Positions 24,310-36,129 are shown, numbered from the stretch's first letter. The stretch is 64,000 nucleotides of DNA from Saururus chinensis (GCA_035235625.1 CP141142.1:30700995-30764994); one strand, 5' to 3'. Numbers and translations are program-made. Notes: generated by a model not told the origin, from the sequence alone.

Positions 24310-24675
24310 TTGAAAGTTTCCCTCTCTACTCTCTCTCACCCCACCCTCTCTTTGCTCTCTCCTCTCTCCTCTCTCCACCCTTTCCCTCTGTCCTCCATCT
24401 CTCTCTCCTCTCTCTCTCCCTCTCTCTCCTCCCTTTCTCTCCCCTCTCCCATCCTGTCTCTCCCTCTCCCCTGTCCTCCTCCTCTCTTTCTCTCTCTCTA
24501 TTCCTTTCTCTCTCCCATCTCTCTTTCTTTTCCTCTCTCTCCCCTCCCCTCTCTCCCTTCCTCTCTCTCTCTCCCCTCCTCTCTCTTCCTTCCTCTCTCT
24601 CCCCTTTCTCTCTCACTCTCTCCCTTCTCTCTCTTCCTATCTCTCCCCTCTCTCCTCACTCTCTCTCTCTCTATT
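24310..24675 (+). repeat. Pyrimidine tract 1 of CACTA element
   Basis: C/T-only DNA made of CTCTCTCC-type words. The arginine/glutamate-rich minus-strand frame here is an artefact. Confidence 0.85.
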
Positions 24676-24872
24676 TTAATTTTTTTTAAATGCTATTAGC
24701 GACGCATACATGTATGCATCGCTAATAGTATAATGTATTAGTGATGTATATCACTATATGTTGCTAATACATTATATTATTAGCGACGCATACATACTAT
24801 ACGTCACTAATACACTATATTATTAGCGACACATACATGTATGTGCCGCTAATACTTTAAAAAATTAAAAAT

Positions 24873-25630
24873 AATCTCCCCTCTCTCTCCCCCCTCCTCT
24901 CCCTCTCCCCCCTCCTCTCTCCCTTCCTCTCTCTCGCTCTCCCCTCCTCTCTCCCTCTCCCCTCCTCTCTCTCCCTCTCCCCTCCTCTCTCTCCCTCTCC
25001 CCTCCTCTCTCCCTTCCTCTCTCTCCCCTCCTCTCTCTCCCTTCCTCTCTCTCTCCCCCTCCTCTCTCCCTTCCTCTCCCTCTCTCTCCCCTCCTCTCTC
25101 TCCCTTCCTCTCCCTCTCTCTCCCCTCCTCTCTCTCCCTTCCTCTCCCTCTCTCTCCCTCCTCTCTCTCCCTTCCTCTCCCTCTCTCCCCTCCTCTCTCT
25201 CCCTTCCTCTCCCTCTCTCCCCTCCTCTCTCCCTTCCTCTCTCTCTCTCCCCTCTCTCTCTCCCTTCCTCTCTCTCTCCCCTCTCTCCCTTCCTCTCTCT
25301 CTTTTCCTCTCTCTCTCTCCCATCTCTCTCTCCCCTCCCCTTTCTCTCTTTTCCTGTCTCTCCCTTCCTCTCTTTCTCCCCACTCTCTCTCCCTTCCTTT
25401 CTCTCTCTCCCCTCCTCTCTCTCCCTTCCTTTCTCTCTCCTCTCCTCTCTCTCCCTTCCTTTCTGTCTCCCCTCCTCTCTCTACCCTCCTTTCTCTCCCC
25501 TCCTCTCTCTCCTTTCCTCTCTCGCTCCCCTCCTCTCTCCTTCCTCTCTCTCTCCCCTCTCTCTCTTTTCCTATATCTCCCCTCTCTCCCCCTTCTCTCT
25601 CGCCCCTCTTTCCTTATGCTCTCTCTATTT
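24873..25630 (+). repeat. Pyrimidine tract 2 of CACTA element (about 760 bp)
   Basis: Near-pure C/T with a loose CCCCTCCTCTCTCTCCCTTC period. The minus strand is correspondingly pure purine over more than 700 bp. Any reading frame over it is a low-complexity artefact. Confidence 0.85.
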
Positions 25631-25844
25631 GTTTTAATTTTAATCTTTTTTAAATAAAAAATGCTATTAGCGACACATAAGTGTATGTGTTGCTAATAGT
25701 ATAGTGTATTAGCAACGCATATCTATATGTGTCGCTAATACACTATACTATTAGTGACGCATAGACATATGCGTCACTAATACCTAGACTTATTAACGAT
25801 GCATACGTATATGCGTTGCTAATACCTTTTGTAAAAAAATTAAA

Positions 25845-26175
25845 ATAATCTCCTCTCTGTCTCTCCTCTCTCCCCTCCTCTCTGTCACTCCTCTCTCCCC
25901 TCCTCTCTCTCCCCCTCTCTGTCTCTCCTCTCTCCCCTCCTCTCTCTCCCCCTCTTTGTCCCCTCTCTACTCTCTTTCTCTCTCTCTCCCATCCTCCCTC
26001 TCTATCTCTCTCCTCTCTCTCCCCTCCTCTCTCTCTCTTTATCTCGCTCCCCATCTCTCTTTCCCCTCAGCCTCTCTCTCTCTCCCTAGCTCTTTCTTTC
26101 TCTTCTTCTTCCTCTCTCTCTCTCTTCCCCTCTCTCGCTCCCTCCTTTCTCTCTCTCCTCTCACTCTCTCTCTTT
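25845..26175 (+). repeat. Pyrimidine tract 3 of CACTA element
   Basis: C/T-rich microsatellite-like tract, separated from tract 2 by a cluster of palindromic TATTAGCGACGCATA units (25660-25835). Confidence 0.85.
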
Positions 26176-26644
26176 TATTATAAATTATATCTTAAAATTA
26201 ATAAGAAAATTTTAAAAATAAAATATATTATATTTCAATAGTGAAAGTTTAATCTATTATTGACACTGCCTTTTATTGAAAATTTAATATTTATTTATTA
26301 TTTTACAAATAGTAAATATTAAAAAAATTATATTTAAAAAATTTATTTTAAATATTAATTAAATAAATATTTATCAATAAAAATTAATTAATAAAGATAT
26401 TAGCGACGCTTGTCTACATGTGTCGCTATTATCAATGCTATTACCGACACTTTCTTACAAACAGCGTTACGAGTTCTAAAATTTTCATTTCTTATTTTAA
26501 ATTTAGAACTATTAGCGATGCTTTTTCACAAGTGTTGCTATTGTTAAAACTAGTACCGACACTTAAGAAAAGCGTCGTTATTGTTAAAACTAGTAGCGAC
26601 GCTTAAGAAAGCATCGCTAATAGTTTTGAATTTTTTTTAAAATC

Positions 26645-26667
26645 ATATATATATATATATATATATC
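26645..26667. repeat. (TA)n microsatellite
   Basis: Alternating AT run in the right subterminal region of the nested CACTA element. A matching run lies at the corresponding place in the 57.5-kb miniature. Confidence 0.85.
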
Positions 26668-27039
26668 TTTGAGTGACTCTTATTCAAAGCATCGCTAATA
26701 ACATAACTATTAGTGACGCATAGTATAAAGTGTTGCTAATAGGATTGGTATTAGTGACGCATTAGATTATGCGTTGCTAATAGATGACTATTAGTAATGC
26801 TTAATATTGAGCGTTGATAATAGTGAATTTTTTTGCGATGCTTTTTTATGTGTTGCCATTATTAGTTTTTAGCGACGTTTAGTTTTGCGTCGCTAATAGT
26901 AGATTTTGTTGTAGTGTATCTTTTTAGATAACATCACATATGTTCCATAGAAATAACATATAAAACATAATAAAATGAACACATCAAATTACATACAATA
27001 TTTACAAAATGTTTTAGTTTACAAAACAAAAATATCACA

Positions 27040-28990
27040 ATTGTAAGTCGCTTTATCTCTCCTACCCCTGCGACCTTGACCTTGACCACAGCCCCAACCC
27101 AGACGGTGCTAAACTGGCTCTTCCTGCTCCTCATGCTCCGCCTACTCCACATAAGTAACAGATGGCTCAACATGAGCTACCTACTATTGTCTTTAATATA
27201 CTATTGGATCTTGTTGGGGGTAGGCTAGATGTGGAGAAACCGGAAATGATGAACATGGAGGAGATCTAGGTGCTGCAGACGAAGATGGAATAACAAGGAA
27301 TGGATCATTCCTCGGTTGTGTTTGAGCTGCCTCGTCGGTAGGATAATGTCCATTAACATATGTAATCACCGACTGAAGAAGTGGCAAGCTATTAAGGACA
27401 TCCTGATGTTGCCTCATCATTGACCGGCATTATGCTAATAAGATCTCATCTGAAGTATATATAGGTGTTAACTGCATCAGTCAAATTGGCAACTGTTAGT
27501 CGCACTAAACCAAGCTATATAAAAATTAAAATAAAATTCATATAAATAATAAACATGATATAAGAAAATATTATTAGAGAATTAATTACGATATACTTAC
27601 CAAAACTACCTTAGACGCACCCTTGGGCTGATATGTTATATCCTCTACATCATCACGCGGTAAAATATATCTCCGCATAATGGGTAAATACTACTGCATA
27701 TAGAGGCTATGAACATTTCGTGATGTTGTAGCCATCTCCCCTTGGATAATAGTGGCTCTCCTATTATTGCATCGAGCGATATATGCTGCATGATGTAGAG
27801 CCTAGTCGGTAATATGGCGGCCTTGTCGAGTGATCTGATGGACAAACTCTACGGTGTGAGGAGGGACTTCTTGCTCCAAGTTAAACTGGAGCATCACACA
27901 AACTCAAAACATATGATGGCGTTCGTGAGAGCCATACATCTTGACCCTCGGTATAGAGAGGAGGTAACTCAGCCAAAACCTCTGGCGAGTATGGCTGCCA
28001 AATAACAGGCACATTTTATAAGGGTAATTAAGTTTTAATAACCTTGCATATCTTATAACCATTGTTTGAAATTTGATAATGAAATGAAATTACCTTGTAA
28101 GGTCGCTGGTGGTCTAACTCTCCTCTATACAAATGGAAGGCTCCTTGTGGATTTTTGGTTTTCTCCTCTGAACATTCGACCTTGAATCCAATTCAAAACA
28201 TTAGTTCAACATATCCAAATATAACTATGCTACTAATGGAGCACCCTCAACTACGTAACCCATCTCAATACTTGGTCGGCTGACGTGTAAATGCTCCCAC
28301 AACCATAGCTATGTCACAAAATATGATAAAAGTTACTAAAAAATACAAAGTAATTATGCATGGAAAAAATATTAACTTCAACAAATTCATTTACCTGAAG
28401 AAGTGTGAGACAACCTGCAATCTTCGAGTTCTTGGGCTGACATGCTTTCCCTAACTTTTGGTATAAAAATGCAAGAGTGGAACTGCCCCATGCATAAGTG
28501 CCCGCCATGTTGAAATCTGCAAGGAGGGAGAGATACGCTACACGAGCATGGCTACTCATGTTATTCACAAATATCATAGCCCCAAGTAAATATAATAAAT
28601 AAGCCCGTGCATGCTGCTTGATCACTATCTCCATGGCATCTGCTGGCAGTGTATGAAACTCACCTAACAGCCATCTAAGGCTCACTCGGCTACCACGCAT
28701 CACTATAGGAGGAGGAGCTCTGCCAAGGTGTTTGACTAATAAATCTAAATCTCCTCCTCCTGTTGTACCTACCACAGCCTCTCCATTGATGCGAATTCGT
28801 AGAATAACTGCCACATCCATAAGAGTGATGAACATCTCCCCATGAGGCAGGTGAAACGTCTGTGTCTCCCTCATCCATCTCTCGACAAGAGTTGTCAATA
28901 AAGGCCTATCAAGACGAATGTACTATATATGACTAAAATGTCCAATCTTGCTCGCTCGATATATGATAGAATACGCTCATCTACGGGCCA
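27040..28990 (-). pseudogene. Plant mobile domain (PMD, MAIN/MAIL-like) gene carried by the MULE
   Basis: The best open part (28314-28898) reads T-x-L-V-E-R-W-x-R-E-T-x-T-F-H-L-P-x-G-E at its start, the signature of the PMD found in MAIN/MAIL1 proteins and in transposons, followed by I-T-L-x-D-V-A and, further on, the R-A-Y-L-L-Y-L-L-G hydrophobic segment. Upstream (to about 28990) and downstream, other frames give further PMD pieces: W-x-W-E-H-L-H-x-S-R-P near 28290, Y-R-G-E-L-D near 28115, W-Q-P-Y near 27985. A glycine/arginine-rich end (G-C-G-Q-G-Q-G-R-R-G-R-R) lies near 27070. Frameshifts and stops break it. PMD proteins are nuclear and linked to silencing in Arabidopsis. Some breaks could be introns, but not all. 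Confidence 0.7.
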
Positions 28991-29402
28991 CTGTTTGAGA
29001 TATCTAAAATGTTTGGTGCACTCAAGGCACCCTAGGTCCTATAATAAATTGAAATATTATAACCCAACGTAACATATAGTCTAATAAACTAAATAAATTT
29101 CTTTAACAATTAGAATACCTCTCCTATCCAAATAGAAGCCGACCTATGTGACTCTTGCTGGACAAGTACTATCTCATTAATGGGACCTGGCCCTTAAAAA
29201 GACTTCATATAATCCATATGATCTATAGAGAATTAAGAATATGAGGAACATATAGTCATATGTAAAATAAAGAGTGAATAAAAAGTTACATTCTAATTGT
29301 ATGTTTACCAATCAAAAGGGAGGTTTCTACATCTTTCACTATTATGCCTAGATTGTTTGCTCCTGCCACATTTATACCCTGCTTGACCATCTTTCTCCAT
29401 GG

Positions 29403-31411
29403 TCACATGGTCCATTGTGTTCTAAATGCGAACAAATCGTGGGGGTCCAGGTTGTCTTGTTGTTGTTGGAGGTAATAAAACATAAGGTATATCTCTCTCC
29501 CAAAACTTCCGACCACGAGGAGAGTGAATTGTGCGGAGTGCACATTTTTGCAAGCGGTTGATGTGTAATAAAGTGCCTGCATAGGCTCCCGCCACTTTCC
29601 ACACACGACAAGAAGGTACAAGCAAGGATAAAAATAGACTTGAGGAAAATTGCATGTACATGTATGATGAGCCGCATTCACCACAACCTTCCTACCACGC
29701 ACAGACATCACTTCGTAGTCATTGTGGTTGATCCTGTTAATTATATATTCCCCAATTTTACTTGTTTGTTCTCTAATTATCCCTTCCACTCTGGGAGTAC
29801 ACGGGGGTGCCCATGGTATCCGAAGTAGAAGATCGTTTCACGAAGAATTTTACTACATGATAAAAAATAGTTGACACTAAAGCTTGCATGGGTAATCCTC
29901 GTGCCCCCTTCAAGAGCTATTTAAACTTTCCACCATATTTGTAGTCGTCATGCCAAATCTTCTAAAACCATCGTTAGCAAGAGACCACTGTTCAAGATGC
30001 AATCCTTCTCTTAAAAGGAGCTATTTGCCCTGGGACTCTCCTGACCAATCAAGTCAATCGATGTATCATTTTTGAACTCCTTAAAATTTGCCTTTATGTG
30101 ACGGATGCAATAACGGTGGTAGAAGTATGGCGGGGGAAGAATCTTAGGTATGGCCTTCTAAAGCCCCTTATGTCGATCTGAAATGATTACAACATTCGTC
30201 ATACGCATAAGTACATTATCCCTCAATTGAGTTAAGAACCATTTCTAATTTTCATAATCTTCCTTTACTACTATCCCTAATGCTAGAGGAAATAGCCCAT
30301 TTCCCCTGTCTTTAGTCGTTGCAGCCATAAGACTCTCGGATACTTGCTGTACAAGTGAGTGGCATCGACACTAATCACCAGCATGTAATGTCGAAACACC
30401 ACTATAGACGGCCCAAATGCCTAAAATATCATCTTAAATCTCCTATATGGGCCACCATCTTCACTAGTTACTTCATCATCCTCCAAGTTCTAGTAAGTGT
30501 TAGGATTCGCATCTTGCACTGCCTTGAGGTACATTGACAACAATTTGTATGATTTATCCCAATCCCCATAAATGACTTTTATGGCCATATTCCTTGCCGC
30601 CCATGCTTTCTTATAAGAAATATCAACGTAAACCTCTTCTTCATTCTATGAATAATATCACTTGGTGTGAGAGTTAATTCGGCTTGGATGGCGGGCATTA
30701 TGGCATTTGAAACAAATGATGCACTACACTACCTATGATCAGTGATAATCCGGCCATTCCTACTAGTGTGGTCACCTCTATATGTCTTCAATTTAAAGTA
30801 CCCTACACCCTTCTTCATTAATCTATAAACTCTCCAAGGGCAAGTACTATCAATGCACTTCACTATATACTCTGACATATTTGTGCATAAAATATTGTAT
30901 TGGACATGATTCTTAATGGAAAACTCCTTCAAGGCTCTCACAAATGCTTCTTTATCCTCAAAGATGCGTCCAAGATATAACTCTTCTTCATTTTGTTGGT
31001 CCATATCAATAGCATAATTAACTACCACATCTATCTCCTTATCTATGATATGTGCATAGAGTGGCTTCTCCTCGTCATAGTATGACACTCTTCATCATCT
31101 ACGTTCATGTCATTTGCGGCAATCACATTGTCTACCGCATCATCCCCCTTGCTGTCAACCATCTGTTGAGCTTTTTCTTCACTGAAGCCTTCTTCATTCA
31201 TGTCATACTCTTCTTCACTTGCTTCCCCAATATTATCTTTACCTTCATTGGCCTCATTTACATCAACAACATCATCACAAACATAGGCACCCCTACACAT
31301 AAATATTGCATATGTATTTAATCCCATATTTAAAACATAAAAATATTGGATTCGTTTATAAATATATATTTTACCTTGGATTGGATAGTCCAACATCAGT
31401 ACATCAAACAC
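29403..31411 (-). pseudogene. MULE (MuDR-type) transposase, decayed
   Basis: On the minus strand, in order: an acidic N terminus (31043-31411); a MuDR N-terminal domain (30729-31088) with L-G-x-x-F-x-D-K-E-A-F, C-x(4)-C-P-W-R-V and Y-x-G-D-H-T; a broken catalytic core with A-F-G-P-S-I, I-S-V-D-A-T-H-L-Y (first catalytic Asp, about 30350-30420) and I-S-D-R-H-K-G (second Asp, about 30170); and a C-terminal SWIM-like zinc finger (29403-29789) with C44-T-C46 and P-C56-L-Y58. In active relatives the last metal ligand is a histidine (P-C-x-H), so Tyr58 is a lost ligand. Numerous stops lie between the domains. It would have cut and joined the ends of this element. Confidence 0.75.
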
Positions 31412-32830
31412 CTATGTAGCCTATGTGGGGCTAATGAATGCCCATCAAGCTTCGAGTTCATACCATACACTTGCCTTGAGACATTTGAAGGCTAAATGTC
31501 TTATATGCATATGATGTGTACCTTCTACATTACAAACAAAATTCATCATTGAACATCCTAATTTTCATCAACAATTATAAGATTCACACATGATTCACAC
31601 CTTAATAAACCTTATCTTCAATTAGGTCCACTTCCATAGTCAATAGGTGAAGACAACCTATAGCGTTCATTTGAAGCTACTGTCATCGATAAATTTCCTT
31701 CTTCTTCATCATCCATTGGTATTTACATATGCCTTCCACTACTGACATTTCTTTCAAAGCTCCTATGATAGGTTATGTGTGAGATCCTATGTGAACTACT
31801 ACGCCCTTCACTAGGCACTTAGGCCTCTTTTTTGAGAAATAACTCAAAATAAAATATGTGACACAAATGGTAAAATATTTGTCATAATGATGCATCATCA
31901 TCTATACATATTAGTCCTGATCTCCATCCAAATATCGAAATATTACATTTTATAGTAATTTTTCATCTCCTTCAATCCCATCCAACTCTGCTAGCTACTC
32001 GCATCTCAAGTTCATCATATGTAGATGGTTTCTTAATAAATAATCCATTAGTGCGTTTGTCATGGTGAAGTATAAAGCTAACAATTTCTTTTGTCATCTC
32101 TATTCACTTAATTCATAAATAATATATAAAAAAAATACATTAATCAATTACTTCAAAATAATTACTTTACTTAAACGAAACATGAGATTATGTGATAAAT
32201 AATTTGACCACATACTAAAACATCAGGAACAAAATTAATAAACATGATCACCTTTTCAACTCGAAATTGCAATCCAGTAGCAATTTCATCTATAGACAAT
32301 TTAAGCTTAATATGCTCACTAAGGAAACTAGCTTAAAAACAAGTTAACGAACAAATTGCCGCCAAGCCAACTAGCTCAAGAAAGATCTTGAAGAATATAA
32401 TAACGAATATATATAAATCATATGCGGTAGATAATATCTCATAACTGGACGAAGAAAACTAAAAAATCGAACACGAAAATTCAGCATATCTGTAGGTAAA
32501 AACACCGAAAAAACATTGTGCACTGCAGCCAATGAGTGCATTAAAGAAGCAGTTTGTATTAAACGAACTGCAAAGCTGAAAAGGGTCAATGAAAAAAACC
32601 TGCACCTGCAGTCTAACGGTGGAGGAATCGTCTATGTGTGACCTAGGTTGAAGATGTAGGAATCATTTGTAGTCTGACGGTGGGTGGTGGAGTGTGGTGG
32701 ATGGCAGTTCTAGGTAGCTCAGTACCGGAGTTGGCGGAGCGTGGCTCACACAATTGAGCGAAATGAAATGGGAGACGAACTAGAAGCGGAGGAGCAGTAG
32801 GGGTTAGTAGCACAGGTTTTGAAATCAGCT
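31412..32830. other. Non-coding part of the MULE upstream of the transposase
   Basis: AT-rich and without recognised coding sequence. It presumably holds the transposase promoter, since the gene reads away from this end. Confidence 0.4.
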
Positions 32831-32834
32831 TAAG

Positions 32835-33095
32835 TTGATTTCGTCCTTCCAAAGGAATAAATCCACTTAAAGCACATACGCCACTCATTTGGAGTGACAT
32901 TTAAGTGTTGGTATTTCATCCTTTGGAAGGACAAAATCACTTTAAATGGGTATTTTGTCATTCGCAAGGACAAAATCACCCTAAAGAGGATTTCGTCATT
33001 CGAAAGGACGAAAACACTCTAAAGAGGATTTTGTCATTCGAAAGGACGAAATAACTTAAACATGATTTCGTCCTTGCAAATGACGAAATCGGAAA
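32835..33095. repeat. Array of TTTCGTCCTT palindromes in right MULE end
   Basis: Counterpart of the array at 19555-19870: at least five copies of inverted GATTTCGTC(C/A)TT / AAGGACGAAAT(C) words separated by CACTTAAA-like spacers. Confidence 0.7.
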
Positions 33096-33539
33096 TTTTT
33101 TTACTTATGTGCACAAAAGCTACACCGAGAATATTTCCTAAACTACGTGATTTTGGTAAATATTTTTTTAATAGTATTTAAATAATTTTCCCTTTTCAGG
33201 ATTAGTGTATCTATCCAATGCTTGTGCAAACCAAGAGGAACTTTTCCAATGTTCTACCCAAGATAAAATTAACAACAAATTTTTCCTTATTTTCATCAAC
33301 ATATCTTTATTCTTGAAAAATGACACAATAAAAGCACACAATTTTATCTTGGAGTTCGCAATGTAGAGAAACTAATGGCAAGCATGAGAATGGCTGTGTC
33401 ATCCCCATGTCTTTGACGAACAACTCCAACTAGAAAAACACAGAACATAAATAGATGAACTTTATTACGATTCCAACTCCATGGCTGACAGCACACACGA
33501 ACCTAGTAAGAAACAAGAGGACCTCCAATGACACACCGC

Positions 33540-33985
33540 TCACTATAGTCAACCTTCATTGGCATAGTCATCCAATCGCATGAAAAATTATGCCACATTA
33601 TCTTCAACCTGCTTAAACCAGATGCTTATGATAGTGAACTCTCTTATGTTGGTACGTCCTAACATATCGCTCCAGTGAGCCACAAGCTTGTAGGTGTCCT
33701 TCCTGTACAATAAGGTTAAGTAGAAGTGCCAATTGTGGACATCGTAGCCCAAACAATACAGTTCAGTGCCCCTACCCTGGAACCTCTGGTAGGGATTTAA
33801 CAAGGCATTCAGCCTCTCGCCTACTGGAAGCCATATACTTTCACTGCACGAGATCATTTACATTAGCTGTGGTAGAAGATGTACCTAGTAAATGAAGTGA
33901 GAGCAACTATTCATGATCTCTCGGTCAGTGCTCTCTATAGAATGTATCATCATTATCTATTTTAAACTCTTATAACCTGGAAGAA
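33540..33985 (-). pseudogene. B3-like pseudogene, unit A
   Basis: Homologous to genes 1-3. It preserves H-L-L-P-Q-L-M, G-Y-D, Y-K-L-V-A-H-W-S-D and I-S-I-W, but has stops replacing Gln in the F-I-Y-Q motif and the residue after L-P-Q-L-M, and another stop before the L-F-Y-x-R-L-D-G strand. The conserved 3' flank with AATAAA (33461-33466) is still present, as is the pyrimidine tract plus AG upstream of the former start. Confidence 0.75.
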
Positions 33986-34008
33986 GATTACAAGTGGAGA
34001 ATGGAAGG

Positions 34009-34555
34009 CACTGCAAAAAGAAGGACTATTAACAATGCTTTTAAGTCTCGCTAATAGTCCTAAAAGTGTCTCTAATGATTATTAGTGACGCATAAAAAAC
34101 GTCTCTAAAATCATCCATAATAATCCCATCACAACTGCTCATTAATGATGCTTATAATAAGCGTCACTAATAGTAAACATTAGCGACGTTTAATTTTTTG
34201 TCGCTAATAATAAATTATTAGAGATGCTCTAGTAAACATTGCAAATAATAAATTATTAGCGACACTTTTTCTAAAGCGTCACTAATAATTTATTAATAGC
34301 GACGGTTACCTAAGTGTCGCTAATAAGTTAACATATTTGTGAAAAATAAAGAAACCTTATTAGGGACATTTGTTATCTATTGCTAAAAGTATTTTAGCGA
34401 CATTTTTCAAAACGTTGTTAATAATATTAAGAAAATGTAATTTAAATTCATTAAGTAGTGATGGTAAACAATTGGTCGCTAATAATATATAATTAAAAAA
34501 AATAAACATTAGCTACACTTTCCTATGTGTCGGTAGAAGTAAGAAAAAAGTGATA
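34009..34555. mobile_element. CACTA-type end, unit A
   Basis: Begins CACTGCAAAAAGAAGGACTATT, a degraded CACTA terminus, followed by about 500 bp of TTAGCGACGC-type inverted words. No proper right terminus is found. Confidence 0.65.
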
Positions 34556-34565
34556 AAAACCAAAA

Positions 34566-34722
34566 ACTGTTTCCCCCTTTTTTATAATAATTTTTTTTAT
34601 TAAAGCACAAACCTCATGAAGGGTAAAAGAGAAATAAGAAGAATACAGACCCTCCCCCAAACCGAGAGCTACAACCCACCGCAAAGTGGAAACAAATAAG
34701 GATTACAACATAAAAGCTAAGA
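34566..34722 (-). mobile_element. LINE-like 3' tail, unit A
   Basis: A 155-bp block starting CCCCCTTTTTTATAATAA on the plus strand and containing ACAGACCCTCCCCCA and CCACCGCAAAGTGGAAAC. Nearly the same block occurs at 36130-36285 and 43313-43460, the last beside LINE coding remnants. Minus-strand reading ends in a TTATTATAAAAAAGGGGG tail. Confidence 0.5.
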
Positions 34723-35075
34723 TTTCTCTATGTCAATGTTACTAAATCATTTTTCAAAATGAGTAATGCTATTATGACATTGAAAACTCAATGTCAAAAA
34801 GCTACTTCATCGTTTCAAAACTGTTGATGAGTAGGACCCATTTTTATATGTCCCACTTATCAACAGTTTTGAGATGATAAAGTAACTTTTTGACGTTGAT
34901 TTCTCAACGTCACTAAAACATTTTTTATAATGAGTAATGATATTACGACATTTAGAAATCAACGTTAAAAAACTACTTCATCTTCTCAAAACCATTGATG
35001 TTATCGGTCCCACTCATCAATAGTTTAGAAATGATGAAGTAACTTTTTGATGTTGATTTCTAAATGTCACTAAAG
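34722..35075. repeat. Foldback palindromes, unit A (two)
   Basis: Each is about 180 bp, with arms of AATCAACGTCAAAAAGCTAC...GTTGATGAGTGGGACC facing their inverse across a short TTTTTAT centre. They are separated by CACTAAAACATTTTT-ATGAGTAATG. Arms match closely, so long hairpins are possible. Confidence 0.75.
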
Positions 35076-35129
35076 CTTACTAGAACCTCGTAGCCCACAC
35101 AATGCAGTCCACTACCCCTACTCACCAGC

Positions 35130-35575
35130 TCATTGTAGTCAACCCTTATCGGCATAGCCATCCAATCGCACGAAAAATTGTGCCACATTATCTTCAACCT
35201 ACTTAAACGAAATGCTTATGATAACGAAATCCCTTACCTTGATATGTCCAAAGATGTCACTCTAATGAGCCACAAGCTTATAGGTGTCCTCCCTGTACAG
35301 TAAGGTTAAGTAGAAGTACCAATTGTAGACATTGTAGCCTAATCAATACAGTCCATTGCCCCTACTCTAGAACCTCTAGTAGGGATTTAACAAGGCATTC
35401 AGCCTCTCTCCTACTGGAAACTATATGCTTCCACTGCACGAGATCATTAGCATTAGTTGTGTTAGAAGATGTACATGGTAAACAAATTTAGACCAACTAT
35501 TTATGATCGCTCGGTCCTAGAAGTGCTTTATAGAATGTATCATTGTTATCAATTTTAAAGTCTTATAACCTGGAA
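35130..35575 (-). pseudogene. B3-like pseudogene, unit B
   Basis: Aligns along its length with pseudogene A but has more stops. The upstream TTCTTCCAG pyrimidine tract survives. Confidence 0.7.
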
Positions 35576-35601
35576 GAAGATTACAAGTGGGAAATGGAAG
35601 G

Positions 35602-36118
35602 CACTACAACAAAAAGGACTATTAATGACGATTTTAAGCGTCACTAATAGTCCTAAAAGCGTCGCTAATGATTATTAGCGATGAATAAAAAGAGTCGCTA
35701 AAATCGGTAATAATAATCCCGTCGCAACTGCTCATTAGCGACGCTTGTAATAATCGTCGCTAATAGTATGCATTAGCGACGTTTAATTGTTTGTCTCTAA
35801 TATTAAATTATTAGCGACGTTCTAGAAAATGTCGCTAATAATTTATTAATAGCGACGCTTACCTAAGTGTCGCTAATAAGTTAACATATTTTTGAAAAAT
35901 ATAAAAAACTTATTAGTGATGTTTGTTATCTGTCGCTAAAAGTATTTTAGCAACGTTTTTCAAAACATCGTAACTAATATTAAGAGATCGTAATTTAAAT
36001 AAAGTAGCTAATTAATGAATTATTAGCGACACTAAACAGTCGGTTGGTAATAATATATAATTAAAGATAATAAACATTAGCGACACTTTCCTATGCTTTG
36101 CTAGTAGTAAAAATAAAA
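35602..36118. mobile_element. CACTA-type end, unit B
   Basis: Starts CACTACAACAAAAAGGACTATT, the best-preserved terminus in the array and close to the start of the 20002-26916 element. Followed by TTAGCGACGC palindromes. Confidence 0.7.
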
Positions 36119-36129
36119 AATAAAAACTA

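Larger units (their letters stand above)
20002..26916. mobile_element. 6.9-kb CACTA element nested in the MULE
   Basis: Starts CACTACAACAAAAAGGACAT and ends AGATTTTGTTGTAGTG, an inverted CACTA terminus. Subterminal DNA holds dozens of palindromic TATTAGCGACGC...GCGTCGCTAATA units. The interior alternates GC-rich blocks (20480-21187, 23633-23960), a foreign 2.4-kb block (21188-23632), and three pyrimidine tracts (24310-24675, 24873-25630, 25845-26175) set between palindromes. No transposase frame is visible, so it depends on another copy. Flanking trinucleotides are GAT and TAT. Related AACATCA / ACACAAAACATA words of the MULE subterminal region lie on both sides, which supports insertion into the MULE. 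Confidence 0.75.
19422..33192 (-). mobile_element. 13.8-kb Mutator-like element with transposase and PMD genes
   Basis: The two ends are inverted: the left begins GGGAAAATTATTTAAATAAT and the right, reversed, begins GGGAAAATTATTTAAATACT, and the similarity continues past 40 bp. Both ends then carry an array of palindromic words of the form ATTTCGTCCTT-AAGGACGAAAT (left 19555-19870, right 32835-33095). Between them lie a decayed MULE transposase gene (29403-31411) and a decayed plant-mobile-domain gene (27040-28990), both on the minus strand, and a nested CACTA element (20002-26916). The flanking 9-mers (TATTAAAGA left, TTTTCAGGA right) agree at 6 of 9 positions, fitting an old, eroded target duplication. 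Without the CACTA insert the MULE would be about 6.9 kb. Confidence 0.7.

Noticed and set aside
24865..25383. Long arginine/glutamate-rich open frame on the minus strand
   Set aside because: It is only the purine complement of a C/T microsatellite; no stop can easily arise in such sequence and no domain is present.
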